This document shows positions 41,126 through 48,166 of a stretch of DNA of 64,000 bases, piece by piece. Positions within the stretch are counted from its first letter, which is position 1; every line of letters begins with the position of its first letter. The position numbers and the translations under genes were made by a program. The notes beneath the pieces are model-generated. The model did no database searches and was not told where the DNA came from. It was given only the letters and a program-made list of their open reading frames with translations. This DNA comes from Actinomadura rupiterrae (GTDB lineage Bacteria > Actinomycetota > Actinomycetes > Streptosporangiales > Streptosporangiaceae): the NCBI RefSeq assembly GCF_024172125.1, contig NZ_JAMZEA010000004.1:620001-684000 (forward strand), written 5' to 3'.

Positions 41126-41347
41126 TCAGCGTCCCGTGTATCTGAGGAGTGGCCTGTCCGTGCCCTTGACGCGGACACTGATCTCATAGTCGGCGACCCG
41201 ACGGCCGTTGCTGGCACGGTCACGACGGATGGCTTCGTCCAAGAGGCCCTGCAGGTCGCCAGGCTCGTCCGGGTCGGCTCGGCTGGTGAAGTTGAGCTGC
41301 CTTCGTCCACGCCAGTAGAGGTCCACATCCACACTCACTCGTCGCAT
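41126..41347 (-). CDS. Small hypothetical protein (73 aa)
   Basis: Reads MRRVSVDVDLYWRGRRQLNF...SRADPDEPGDLQGLLDEAIRRDRAS and VADYEISVRVKGTDRPLLRY. The beta-rich pattern is plausible for a real protein, but no ribosome site is obvious. It lies between a strong terminator and attR. Confidence 0.45.
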   Translation of the reverse strand: MRRVSVDVDLYWRGRRQLNFTSRADPDEPGDLQGLLDEAIRRDRASNGRRVADYEISVRVKGTDRPLLRYTGR

Positions 41348-41700
41348 GCAACGAGCATGACCGCCACCAACGCCTGAATCCAGGCTTCCGGACCGGATGC
41401 CATCTGGCTGTTCGGGCCGCAGAAGAAGCAGGGGGCGCCCCCTGGACGGAGCCGACTCTTGTCTACAGTGTCCGCAGGGCTGCTCGCCGGCTCCCTGCGG
41501 AAGCGGCGAGGTCTGGATGATCTACCGTTCCTGGGTGATCCTCACGGAGAGCGACCGGGCGCCGGGCTTTCCCTCTCCCTCCAACGGGTGCTGTGTGTTG
41601 CATTTGCTGTTGCATTCCGGGGCCGTCCTCCCCTGTCCGCTCATGGCCGTAGTCGCAGGTCGCGGACAGTCGCGAACACACGGGAACCGCACTATCAGTA
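41348..41700. other. Gene-free attP arm with paired GTTGCATT sites
   Basis: No convincing gene. GTTGCATT occurs at 41597-41604 and 41609-41616, 12 bp apart, mirroring the GTTGCAGTT pair beside attL. CTGTCCGC (41633-41640) and GCGGACAG (41662-41669) form an 8-bp inverted repeat with a 21-bp spacer. These are candidate integrase/Xis binding sites next to attR. Confidence 0.5.
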
Positions 41701-41758
41701 ACTGCTAATGCGGTTTGGGTTTACCGCCCATCCGGGGTTCAAATCCCCGATCCTCCGC
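41701..41758 (+). repeat. attR of first element / left att of second: 58-bp repeat
   Basis: Identical to 12369-12426. It covers the anticodon loop to the 3' end of tRNA-Ser without the 5' half, so it is a tRNA fragment, not a gene. The second integrase begins within 200 bp, so this copy serves both elements. Confidence 0.95.
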
Positions 41759-41766
41759 TTCTGACC

Positions 41767-41805
41767 AGGGGCTCTGCCGAAAGCAAGATCATTGGCAGAG
41801 CCCCT
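41767..41805 (+). terminator. Strong hairpin after the shared att core
   Basis: AGGGGCTCTGCC (41767-41778) pairs perfectly over 12 bp with GGCAGAGCCCCT (41794-41805), 15-nt loop. It lies in the same place relative to the att core as the different hairpin at 12435-12466 in the first element. Confidence 0.8.
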
Positions 41806-41836
41806 GTCGCGTTCCGTATGCCCGTTTTGCCGCCCG

Positions 41837-41858
41837 TGATGGGCACATGATGGGCACA
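41837..41858 (+). promoter_or_regulatory. Tandem TGATGGGCACA repeats, candidate arm sites of second integrase
   Basis: Two exact adjacent copies of the 11-mer TGATGGGCACA (41837-41847, 41848-41858) lie between the att core and the second integrase. They differ from the GTTGCA sites of the first element, as expected for a different integrase. Confidence 0.5.
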
Positions 41859-41908
41859 CGGCGCCGACATGCACCCTCCCAGCCCAGCCCAGAGTGCCGA
41901 TGGCGCGA

Positions 41909-43510
41909 CTACCCGGTGTGGCCAACGCGCCCCCGGCGACGCGTCTCCAGGGAGATCACGTTCGACTCGCGCGAGGGCTCACTCGGCGGGGCCGGCTCCG
42001 GCTCGGACGCCGACCGACGTGGCACCACTGCCGCTGCGGCTTCCGCCGCTCCCGTGAGGATTTCTGGAAGGACCGCCCCGTAAGTGTCGGCCGTGAACGA
42101 GAACCGGGCGTGGCCGAGTGTTTCGCTGATCGCCTTCATGTTGACGTTGGCGGCCAACGCCAGTGTCGCCGCGCCGTGGCGGAGATCGTGGAAGCGGATC
42201 GGAGGAAGCGGCCCCCCTTCGATCGCGATCCTCACCGCCTGCTCGTGGATGCGGTGCCTTCGAGCGATCTGCTCGACGCTCCAGCCTTCGTCGTAGTACC
42301 TCCGACGGTAGGTCGCGTACTTCCTGATGAGGGTCTCGAAGCGCGTCGAGATCCACTGGGGACGAAGCGCCCGGCCATCTGGTTGGGTGAAGAATCTGCC
42401 GGAGTCCACCCACGCTGATCCAGCGGCAAGGCGCTCTCGGCCCTGCTGCTTCTGCCAGTCGAGGAGAACTTCGCAGGTGGCCTTGTCGAGTGCGACAGTG
42501 CGCTCTCCGGCGGGGGTCTTGGTGTCGTCGTAACCGTCGTCGTACTCGTCAACGTCATTGGGCAGGGTCTCCCGGATAGTGACACTGCCAGCACGCGTGA
42601 GATCGGCGTCGTCCCTGGCCAGACCGGCGGATTCGGCACGTCGCAGCCCGCGGAAGGCGACCACGTGGAACAAGGCGTACATCCTCTCCTCGGCGGCGAT
42701 CGCGAAGTCGAGGAACGTTCCGGTGTGCGCGGGGCTCCAGACCATGACCGGCCCCGGCGCCTTCCCGGTCTCCAACCAGCGTTCGATGCGCTCCGACGTC
42801 CAGACGAGGGGTTTCACCTTCCTGCCTTTGATTCTTGGCGGCTCCACGTGCTTGATCGGGTTGTGCTTCAGCCGCTTGGACTTCTCCGCCCAGTTCATCG
42901 CAGACTGCAACACGGCGTGAATCTTCTTCACCCTGGAAGGCGAGATCGGCTTGGTCTGCTTGCGGCGAGCCGTCTCCCCTTCACCGGGCTTCTTGGCGGA
43001 GGGAGCTCTGGCCTCCAGAAGCCGAAGCAGGAGGTCGCTGGGCTTCTCTCCGTCGGCCAGTGGCCTGTTGATCTGAAGGATCGCCCTGTAGAGGTCAGAC
43101 GCGTGCTTGTCACGCACGCCGACGAGACGGAGATGTCCGAGACCTGGGAGCAGGTAGAGAGTGACGATCTCCCTGTAGTCGTCGTAGCTGACCTTGGACA
43201 GAGTCTTCTTCTTTTCTGGGAGCCAGACTTCCGTCAGGTAGAGCGCCACCTTGAGTCGCCGATCGATCTCCTGCCCGTGTGACTCAACGGTGGCCACCTC
43301 TTCGGCCAGCGCCGACTCAGCGTCCTTCTTCCTGTCGAACGGCCCGACGCGAGGCTGCCTTCGTTTGCCGTCGGCGCTTCTGGGAGCGTCGTAGCGTCCC
43401 CACCAGGCACCGTGCCCCTTCTTCTCCAGTTGCGGACACTTGCCCTCGGAGTAGGGCTTGCCGGTCTTGGAGTTCCTGCATCCGCATCGCTTGAAGACGA
43501 CGCCCCTCAC
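41909..43510 (-). CDS. int: Tyrosine recombinase (integrase) of the second element
   Basis: 533 aa. An N-terminal Cys-containing motif (KRCGCRNSKTGKPYSEGKC) is followed by the core-binding region and a catalytic domain with Arg290 (FRGLRRAE), His441-x-x-Arg444 (RFHDLRH), His467 (LGHARFSF) and Tyr477 (ADTYGAV). Residues about 398-433 (YYDEGWSVEQIARRHRIHEQAVRIAI) form an HTH-like insertion between the Arg and His boxes. It is clearly different from the first integrase, though it uses the same tRNA-Ser. Confidence 0.95.
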   Translation of the reverse strand: MRGVVFKRCGCRNSKTGKPYSEGKCPQLEKKGHGAWWGRYDAPRSADGKRRQPRVGPFDRKKDAESALAEEVATVESHGQEIDRRLKVALYLTEVWLPEKKKTLSKVSYDDYREIVTLYLLPGLGHLRLVGVRDKHASDLYRAILQINRPLADGEKPSDLLLRLLEARAPSAKKPGEGETARRKQTKPISPSRVKKIHAVLQSAMNWAEKSKRLKHNPIKHVEPPRIKGRKVKPLVWTSERIERWLETGKAPGPVMVWSPAHTGTFLDFAIAAEERMYALFHVVAFRGLRRAESAGLARDDADLTRAGSVTIRETLPNDVDEYDDGYDDTKTPAGERTVALDKATCEVLLDWQKQQGRERLAAGSAWVDSGRFFTQPDGRALRPQWISTRFETLIRKYATYRRRYYDEGWSVEQIARRHRIHEQAVRIAIEGGPLPPIRFHDLRHGAATLALAANVNMKAISETLGHARFSFTADTYGAVLPEILTGAAEAAAAVVPRRSASEPEPAPPSEPSRESNVISLETRRRGRVGHTG

Positions 43511-43577
43511 TGTTGGTCCCTTCCCCGCTCCGGAGTGGGCTCACCGTCCTTCCGCCAGGGCCAGCTGGGCAACCCGG

Positions 43578-43886
43578 CTAGTCGTCAGGCCGCTTCCTGA
43601 GTGTCAGGGAAACGGCCTGAGGACTGACACCGAGTGCATCCGCGATCTGCGTGAGGGTCATCCCCTCGTCGCATGCCTGGCGGAAGGCTTCTCGCCGTAC
43701 GGCGGCTAGCCCACCAATGACTGATCTAGCGAGGGCGGCGAGTGGCTCTGTGGCGCGCGCACGGGGTATGGGGTCGAGGTCGCCGAGGTCGGAGGTCCCG
43801 GTTGCGAGCTGTCTCGCCAGCTCGATCACGCGGTCTATCGGGAGCTCTGGAGGCCCGTCGTCACCATGCAGTTGTTTCTCGCTCAC
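43578..43886 (-). CDS. HTH regulator (sigma-70 region 4-like HTH)
   Basis: 102 aa. The C-terminal HTH reads ACDEGMTLTQIADALGVSPQAVSLTLRK; the N-terminal part is helical (IDRVIELARQLATGT...LAALARSVIGGL). A perfect 22-bp palindrome (43917-43938) lies 31 bp upstream and is the likely autoregulatory operator. It may control int or the conjugation genes. Confidence 0.75.
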   Translation of the reverse strand: MSEKQLHGDDGPPELPIDRVIELARQLATGTSDLGDLDPIPRARATEPLAALARSVIGGLAAVRREAFRQACDEGMTLTQIADALGVSPQAVSLTLRKRPDD

Positions 43887-43916
43887 TCACAGTGATTCAA
43901 CCCTCGGCCTGAGCCT

Positions 43917-43938
43917 ATTTCAAGCCTGGGCTTGAAAT
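43917..43938. promoter_or_regulatory. Perfect 10+2+10 palindrome operator
   Basis: ATTTCAAGCC-tg-GGCTTGAAAT. It is AT-richer than the surroundings and directly upstream of the HTH gene starting at 43886. Confidence 0.6.
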
Positions 43939-43963
43939 CTAGCCACAAGGCAAGGCGAGCGTG

Positions 43964-43996
43964 CCCTGGGGGCGGGCCATTCGCCCGCCCTCAGGG
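43964..43996. terminator. Hairpin downstream of Xis-like gene
   Basis: A 14-bp stem with one mismatch (43964-43977 / 43983-43996), 5-nt loop. It lies 7 bp after the stop of the 44003 gene on the minus strand; no T-run follows. Confidence 0.5.
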
Positions 43997-44002
43997 TGTG
44001 CC

Positions 44003-44221
44003 CTATCTACCTGAAGTGAGGCATTCGCCCCTCAAGGTCGCGAAAAGTTCGACCGTGGGGACCCGGTAGCAGCCCCCGATGCGGAGTATTCGACAGGGGA
44101 ACTCTCCTCGTCGTGCGAGTTCGTAGGCGTAGCTGCGCGACAGTCCGAACGCACGCCCCGCCGTAGTGAGGCTCACGACGGTTGGGAGTCCGGAAAGTTC
44201 ATCGAGGTTCATGGTGTTCAC
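44003..44221 (-). CDS. xis: Excisionase-type HTH protein of the second element
   Basis: 72 aa from GTG 44221 with AAGGAG 5 nt upstream; ATG 44212 is possible. VSLTTAGRAFGLSRSYAYELARRGEFPCRILRIGGCYRVPTVELFATL is an excisionase/MerR-like winged helix. It lies upstream of the integrase on the same strand and should direct excision of the second element. Confidence 0.8.
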   Translation of the reverse strand: MNTMNLDELSGLPTVVSLTTAGRAFGLSRSYAYELARRGEFPCRILRIGGCYRVPTVELFATLRGECLTSGR

Positions 44222-44250
44222 GGTGGCTCCTTGCCTGTTTGATCGGCGGG

Positions 44251-45165
44251 TCAGGTGAAGCACCAGCCGGTGTCGCAGGTGCTTTCGGGGTCGTCGCCGA
44301 AGGGGAGGGTGTCGGCGTTGGGGACGGCGGTGGCGAGGGGGGTGTTGTGGCGGGTGAGGTAGACGGGGTCTTTGCCGAGGGTGGCTCGGCGGGTGTTGAT
44401 GAGGGTTTCCAGGTCGCAGGCTCGGGTGAACAGGGCGGGGTTATCGCGGCGCATGTCCTGCCAGGCGGTGAGGCGGTGGAAGGGGCAGAACCAGCAGGCG
44501 CTCTTGGGCGGGACGGGCAGGCCGACGGAGCGGATGATGCGGGGGCAGTCGGCGCGGCGGATGCCGAGGTCGAGTAGCGGGTAGACGATGCGTTCGTAGG
44601 GTTCGGCGCGGCGGGTGTTGGCGCGGTGGATCTCGTCGACGCTGATGCCGATGCCGATGGTGGCGGGGTTGGTGGCGGTGGCTCCGTGGGCTTTGAGCCA
44701 GCGGCCGATGACGCGGATCTTGAAGTCGGCGGTGCAGGAGCGGGTGCCGGGGGCGCCGTTGCTCATCCGGACGGGGATGGGGATGGAGCGGGAGCCTTCG
44801 CGGGTGAGGCGGCCGTAGAGGGTTTCGATGCTGCCGTCGCGGCGGATGCGGCGCAGTTCGCGGATGGTCAGGTTGTGGGCTTTGGCGTAGGGGATGGCGT
44901 GGCGGCGCAGGTAGGTGAGGGTGGCGGGGTTCTCGCTGTCGTCGCCGACGTTGGCGAACAGGAAGGTGTCGAAGTCCAGGTCTCCGCGCGCGGCCAGGAC
45001 CAGAGCGGCGACCGATTGCCAGCCGCCTCCGAAGCTGAAGGCGCGCAGCGGCCCGCAGGGCGGTTTCCTGGCCGGTCGGCGGGGGTGGTGGGTTCGGCGT
45101 GGGGCGCGGTGGATATCGGGGTCGCCGCGTCGGCGGTGAGGTGCGGTTTGCGGGCGTGGGGGCAT
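44251..45165 (-). CDS. PAPS-reductase-like (adenine nucleotide alpha-hydrolase) protein
   Basis: 304 aa. PP-loop-like SFGGGWQSVAAL near residue 45 and LYGRL...SRSIPIPVRM resemble phage-type PAPS reductase/ATP-sulfurylase-fold proteins. C-terminal cysteines (SACWFCPFH, CDTGWCF) could bind an Fe-S cluster or zinc. In mobile elements such enzymes are linked to DNA or tRNA sulfur chemistry, but the substrate cannot be told here. It ends 12 bp from the upstream hydrolase gene and may share its transcript. Confidence 0.7.
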   Translation of the reverse strand: MPPRPQTAPHRRRGDPDIHRAPRRTHHPRRPARKPPCGPLRAFSFGGGWQSVAALVLAARGDLDFDTFLFANVGDDSENPATLTYLRRHAIPYAKAHNLTIRELRRIRRDGSIETLYGRLTREGSRSIPIPVRMSNGAPGTRSCTADFKIRVIGRWLKAHGATATNPATIGIGISVDEIHRANTRRAEPYERIVYPLLDLGIRRADCPRIIRSVGLPVPPKSACWFCPFHRLTAWQDMRRDNPALFTRACDLETLINTRRATLGKDPVYLTRHNTPLATAVPNADTLPFGDDPESTCDTGWCFT

Positions 45166-45176
45166 GCGGCCTCCGC

Positions 45177-46124
45177 TCAGGGACGGGTGGCGCCGGCGTA
45201 TTCGCGTTCGCGGTACGGGTCGCCGGTGAAGGTGGAAATGCGGACGACATCGCCGGTGTGCGGCGCGTGGATCATGCGGCCGTCGCCTAGGTAGAGGGCG
45301 ACGTGGTGGATGGACGCGGGGTTGCTCGGGTCGTGGGCGAAGAACAGGAGGTCGCCGGGTGCGAGCTGGTCGCGCGGGACGTGGGGGCCGTCGTGGTACT
45401 GGTCGGCGGCGACGCGGTCCAGGTGGGTTCCGGCTTGGGCCCAGGCGTAGACGGTGAGGCCCGAGCAGTCGAAGCCGATGGTGTTGGCGCCTTGGGCGCT
45501 GCCGCGGGTGGGGCCGGACGCGTTGCCGCCGCCCCAGGAGTAGGGAGTGCCGAGCCAGCGCAGGGCGGCGCGGACGGCGGCCTGTCCGCGGGTGGAGGCG
45601 GTGGGCGCGGAGTATTTGGCGGCCAAGGCGAGGACGCCGGCGACGTAGCTGCCGCTGTGGTTGTAGGCGTAGATCGCGGCGCGCAGGTGGTCGCCGCCCT
45701 TGCCAGCGCCGTTGGCGCAGAGATAGCGGGCGGCGGAGTAGATCGCGTCGGCGGGGTTGTAGCGGTCGGTGCGTCCGTCGCCATCGCCGTCGACCGCGTA
45801 GGTGGCGAAGGTGGCGGCAAGGAACTGCATCGGGCCGCCGGCCCCGGCGTAGTTCTCGCCCGAGTGGACGCCAGATTGAGTGGATCGGCCGTGGTCGGAT
45901 TCGGACTTGCCGATGGCTGCCAGCACCGCCCAGGACAGCCCGGGGCAGGTCTGCGCCGCATCCATGTACCAGCGCAGGTAGTCGGGCGGGATGTCGCGGC
46001 GGGCGAAGGCGGTGGGTGCGCCCGCGACATCCAGGCTTGCGGTGCTGGACGACGCGCCTGAAGCGAGCAGGACGACCAGCAGGGTTGAGAAGGCGGCTCC
46101 GGCCGCGGCGGCGAGTTTCAGCAT
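45177..46124 (-). CDS. Lytic transglycosylase - NlpC/P60 cell-wall hydrolase (VirB1-like)
   Basis: 315 aa. Signal peptide or anchor (LAAAAGAAFSTLLVVLLASGA). A lysozyme-like/SLT domain follows (WAVLAAIGKSESDHGRSTQSGV...GPMQFLAATFATYAVD...AIYSAARYLC), then an NlpC/P60 domain with the catalytic Cys in FDCSGLTVYAW and the His in HHVALYLGDGRMIHAP. It opens peptidoglycan for the conjugation apparatus, the VirB1 role. It is divergent from the T4SS genes. Confidence 0.88.
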   Translation of the reverse strand: MLKLAAAAGAAFSTLLVVLLASGASSSTASLDVAGAPTAFARRDIPPDYLRWYMDAAQTCPGLSWAVLAAIGKSESDHGRSTQSGVHSGENYAGAGGPMQFLAATFATYAVDGDGDGRTDRYNPADAIYSAARYLCANGAGKGGDHLRAAIYAYNHSGSYVAGVLALAAKYSAPTASTRGQAAVRAALRWLGTPYSWGGGNASGPTRGSAQGANTIGFDCSGLTVYAWAQAGTHLDRVAADQYHDGPHVPRDQLAPGDLLFFAHDPSNPASIHHVALYLGDGRMIHAPHTGDVVRISTFTGDPYREREYAGATRP

Positions 46125-46151
46125 CGCGACCGAGCCGGGGCCGGGGGCGGG

Positions 46152-46484
46152 TCAGTCGTCGGTGGTGGCTCCGGTGCGGGCGCGGCGCTGGGCTCGGTAG
46201 CCCGCGCCCTTGGACGGGTCGGCGGCTGGTTCATCGGCGGTCCCCGGTTCGTGGTGGGGCTGCCGCAGCACCTCGCGGACCGCTTCCCAGGAGTAGCGGA
46301 AGTCCTTGCCGGTCTTGAGCGCCGGGATCTGTCCGGCGTGCGCCATCCGGCGGACGGTCTGCGCGGACAGGCCGAGCTTGGCGGCGAGTTCGGCCGTGGT
46401 CAGCACGTCCGGGTCGCGGCCGGTGTCGCTACCGGTGTCGTCGCCGGTTCGGTCTGCCATGTCGGCTCCTGGGGTCGCGGTCAT
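46152..46484 (-). CDS. MerR-like HTH protein
   Basis: 110 aa from ATG 46484. LTTAELAAKLGLSAQTVRRMAHAGQIPALKTGKDFRYSWEAVREVL is an excisionase/MerR-type winged helix. Asp-rich N-terminus and basic C-terminus. It is divergent from the conjugation operon at 46642 and may regulate it. Confidence 0.75.
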   Translation of the reverse strand: MTATPGADMADRTGDDTGSDTGRDPDVLTTAELAAKLGLSAQTVRRMAHAGQIPALKTGKDFRYSWEAVREVLRQPHHEPGTADEPAADPSKGAGYRAQRRARTGATTDD

Positions 46485-46568
46485 CGTCTCGCCCTTCATT
46501 CTCGCGGATGTGGCACTGCGGAAGCACGTTCTTCGATGCGTTGAAGCGTGATGACTTTCTTTGGTGAT

Positions 46569-46597
46569 GCTTGCGCTCTGTAATTTTGCCACGTACG
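46569..46597 (+). promoter_or_regulatory. Candidate sigma-70-type promoter of the conjugation operon
   Basis: TTGCGC (46569-46574), a 17-bp spacer, then TACGGT (46592-46597), 45 bp upstream of ATG 46642. The region is AT-rich compared with its surroundings. Confidence 0.5.
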
Positions 46598-46641
46598 GTG
46601 CTCGCATCGCAACTCTGCGAAGTCGAACCGGAGGTCTCCGG

Positions 46642-47157
46642 ATGCAACTCGGACGAATCGAACTCAACCTGACCACCCCACGCCCGCGCTCCCCCGGCAC
46701 GCTCAGTCCAGGCGACTTGCGGCTGATCGGAGCGCACGGCGGAGCGGGCACCTCGACACTGGCCGCTCTGCTCGCTGGAGCCGTCGACCTGGGCACCACC
46801 GATCGCCTCCCGGACGTCGCCGACACGCCGTTGGTGCTGGTCGCGCGCAACACCGTCGCCGGCTCCCGTCGAGCAGTGACCGCCCAGCACCGGCTGAGGC
46901 GCGCCGGCCACCACGTGCGGGTGCTGGCGATCGTCGACGACGGCTTCGGTGAACCGCAGGACGCCAGCTCGCGGTTCGCGCTACTGGCACCGCAGGTCGC
47001 CGGGGTGGTCCGGGTGCCGTTCATGCCGGCCCTTCGCCTGACCACCGACCCGACATGGATCTCCCTTCCGTCGAAGGGGCGCCGGGCACTGGACCGGATC
47101 CTCGCGTTGGCCGCCGAGCCGTCGGGCCCCGCTTCACCGGGCGTGGAGGAGCACTGA
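46642..47157 (+). CDS. DUF6668-like P-loop-type protein
   Basis: 171 aa from ATG 46642 with GGAGG 7 nt upstream. GAHGGAGTSTLAALLAG resembles a ParA/MinD P-loop, but Thr replaces the catalytic Lys. VLVARNTVAGSRRAVTAQHRLR and VRVLAIVDDGFGEP follow the ParA-like order. It is the first gene of the conjugation operon, and its stop overlaps the next start (TGATG). Confidence 0.7.
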   Translation: MQLGRIELNLTTPRPRSPGTLSPGDLRLIGAHGGAGTSTLAALLAGAVDLGTTDRLPDVADTPLVLVARNTVAGSRRAVTAQHRLRRAGHHVRVLAIVDDGFGEPQDASSRFALLAPQVAGVVRVPFMPALRLTTDPTWISLPSKGRRALDRILALAAEPSGPASPGVEEH

Positions 47158-47501
47158 TGTTCCCGTCCTTCAATGACCTGCTGGAGCTGAGCCGCTTGGC
47201 TTGGCCACCGCAGGCTGCGCCGTCACCAGGCGGATCGGGTGCCGGTGTGCAGGTGCCCGACCCGGCACCGAGCCCGCCACCAGGTCTGGACGAGAAGGTG
47301 AACACCTTGCTCAGCTGGGGGAAGTGGGCGGTGCTCATCTGCGGCGTCGCCGGCCTGTTCATCTGCGCCGGGCAGATGGCGATCGGCCGCAAGAACCGCT
47401 CCACCTTCGCCGCCGACGGCGCGACCGGAATCCCCTGGGTGCTGGGCGGGCTGAGCCTGGCCGCCACGGCCTCGGCGATCGTGGGGGTGTTCTTCAAATG
47501 A
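47157..47501 (+). CDS. Two-helix membrane protein, pilin/VirB2-like candidate
   Basis: 114 aa. Short N-terminus, Pro-rich linker, then WAVLICGVAGLFICAGQMAIG and GIPWVLGGLSLAATASAIVGVFF. The two-helix layout just before the VirB8/VirB6-like genes suggests a VirB2-type pore or channel subunit. Inferred. Confidence 0.6.
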   Translation: MFPSFNDLLELSRLAWPPQAAPSPGGSGAGVQVPDPAPSPPPGLDEKVNTLLSWGKWAVLICGVAGLFICAGQMAIGRKNRSTFAADGATGIPWVLGGLSLAATASAIVGVFFK

Positions 47502-48166
47502 ACCGCCGCGTCCTGCTGCTCAGCACCGCCACAGCCGTAACGCTCGACCTCGGCACGCTGGCGCTCATGAATCACGGAGACGAAGTGCGGACCACGCGTC
47601 CCACATCCAGCTCCGCCGTGCTCCAGCTCTCCCCCGCGACTCCATTGGACGGGCTGACCTGGCAGGACTTCCACGGTCTTCGGATGCCGTATTCGGCATC
47701 CGAGGGACCGCATACCGTCGCCGGGGACCGTGTCGCCGGCTTTGGTCACAGCCCGCTCGGGGCGCTGCTCGCCGCCGTCCATCTGTCCGTGCGGTCCGAT
47801 CCGCGCTGGGGGCTGGCGACCGCCATGTCCACCGTGAACACCCAGTTCGTCGGGCCGGACACGATCGGGATGCTCGCCTCGATCAACACCGCCCCGCCCC
47901 CACCAAGCGCCCCGCACGCCTACGTCGTGTTGGAGGGGTTCCGCTGGCAGGGCTACACGCCCGAGACCGCGAGCCTGGACGTGGTGTCCGCCGGCCCTGG
48001 CGACAGCGACCAGGTCGTCCGTGCAGCCACCCGCATTCAGCTCCAATGGCGCGACGGTGACTGGCGCGTCCTCGCCCCGCCCGGCGGAAGCTGGCAGGCC
48101 TCGGCGACACCGGTCAACACGCTGGACGGCTACACGCGCTTCCCCACCCCAGGAGGCGGCCGATGA
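47498..48166 (+). CDS. Membrane-anchored protein, VirB8-like candidate
   Basis: 222 aa. N-terminal hydrophobic anchor (VLLLSTATAVTLDLGTLALM), then an extracytoplasmic part with HSPLGALLAAVHLSVRSDPRWGLATAMS and DQVVRAATRIQLQWRDGDWRVL, suggesting an NTF2-like (VirB8/TcpC-type) fold. It overlaps its neighbours in ATGA. Confidence 0.6.
   Translation: MNRRVLLLSTATAVTLDLGTLALMNHGDEVRTTRPTSSSAVLQLSPATPLDGLTWQDFHGLRMPYSASEGPHTVAGDRVAGFGHSPLGALLAAVHLSVRSDPRWGLATAMSTVNTQFVGPDTIGMLASINTAPPPPSAPHAYVVLEGFRWQGYTPETASLDVVSAGPGDSDQVVRAATRIQLQWRDGDWRVLAPPGGSWQASATPVNTLDGYTRFPTPGGGR

Larger units (their letters stand above)
12369..41758. mobile_element. Actinomycete integrative and conjugative element (AICE)
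   Basis: The element is bounded by 58-bp perfect direct repeats (12369-12426 and 41701-41758) that match the 3' part of tRNA-Ser. The excised circle would be 29,332 bp. It holds the AICE core: tyrosine integrase, Xis, prim-pol and helicase for replication, a TraB/FtsK double-stranded DNA translocase, an Spd-like DUF2637 protein, ParB, and a GntR-Nudix regulator. Accessory genes include a sliding clamp, MazG, a toxin-antitoxin-like pair and many small membrane proteins. Nearly everything from 37827 down to 19236 is on the minus strand. Confidence 0.93.

Noticed and set aside
40925..41377. 150-codon plus-strand frame across the strong terminator
   Set aside because: Runs through a 16-bp perfect hairpin and antisense to the 41126 gene; no ribosome site.
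41701..41758. Second tRNA-Ser gene
   Set aside because: Only the anticodon loop to 3' end is present; the 5' acceptor and D arm are missing.
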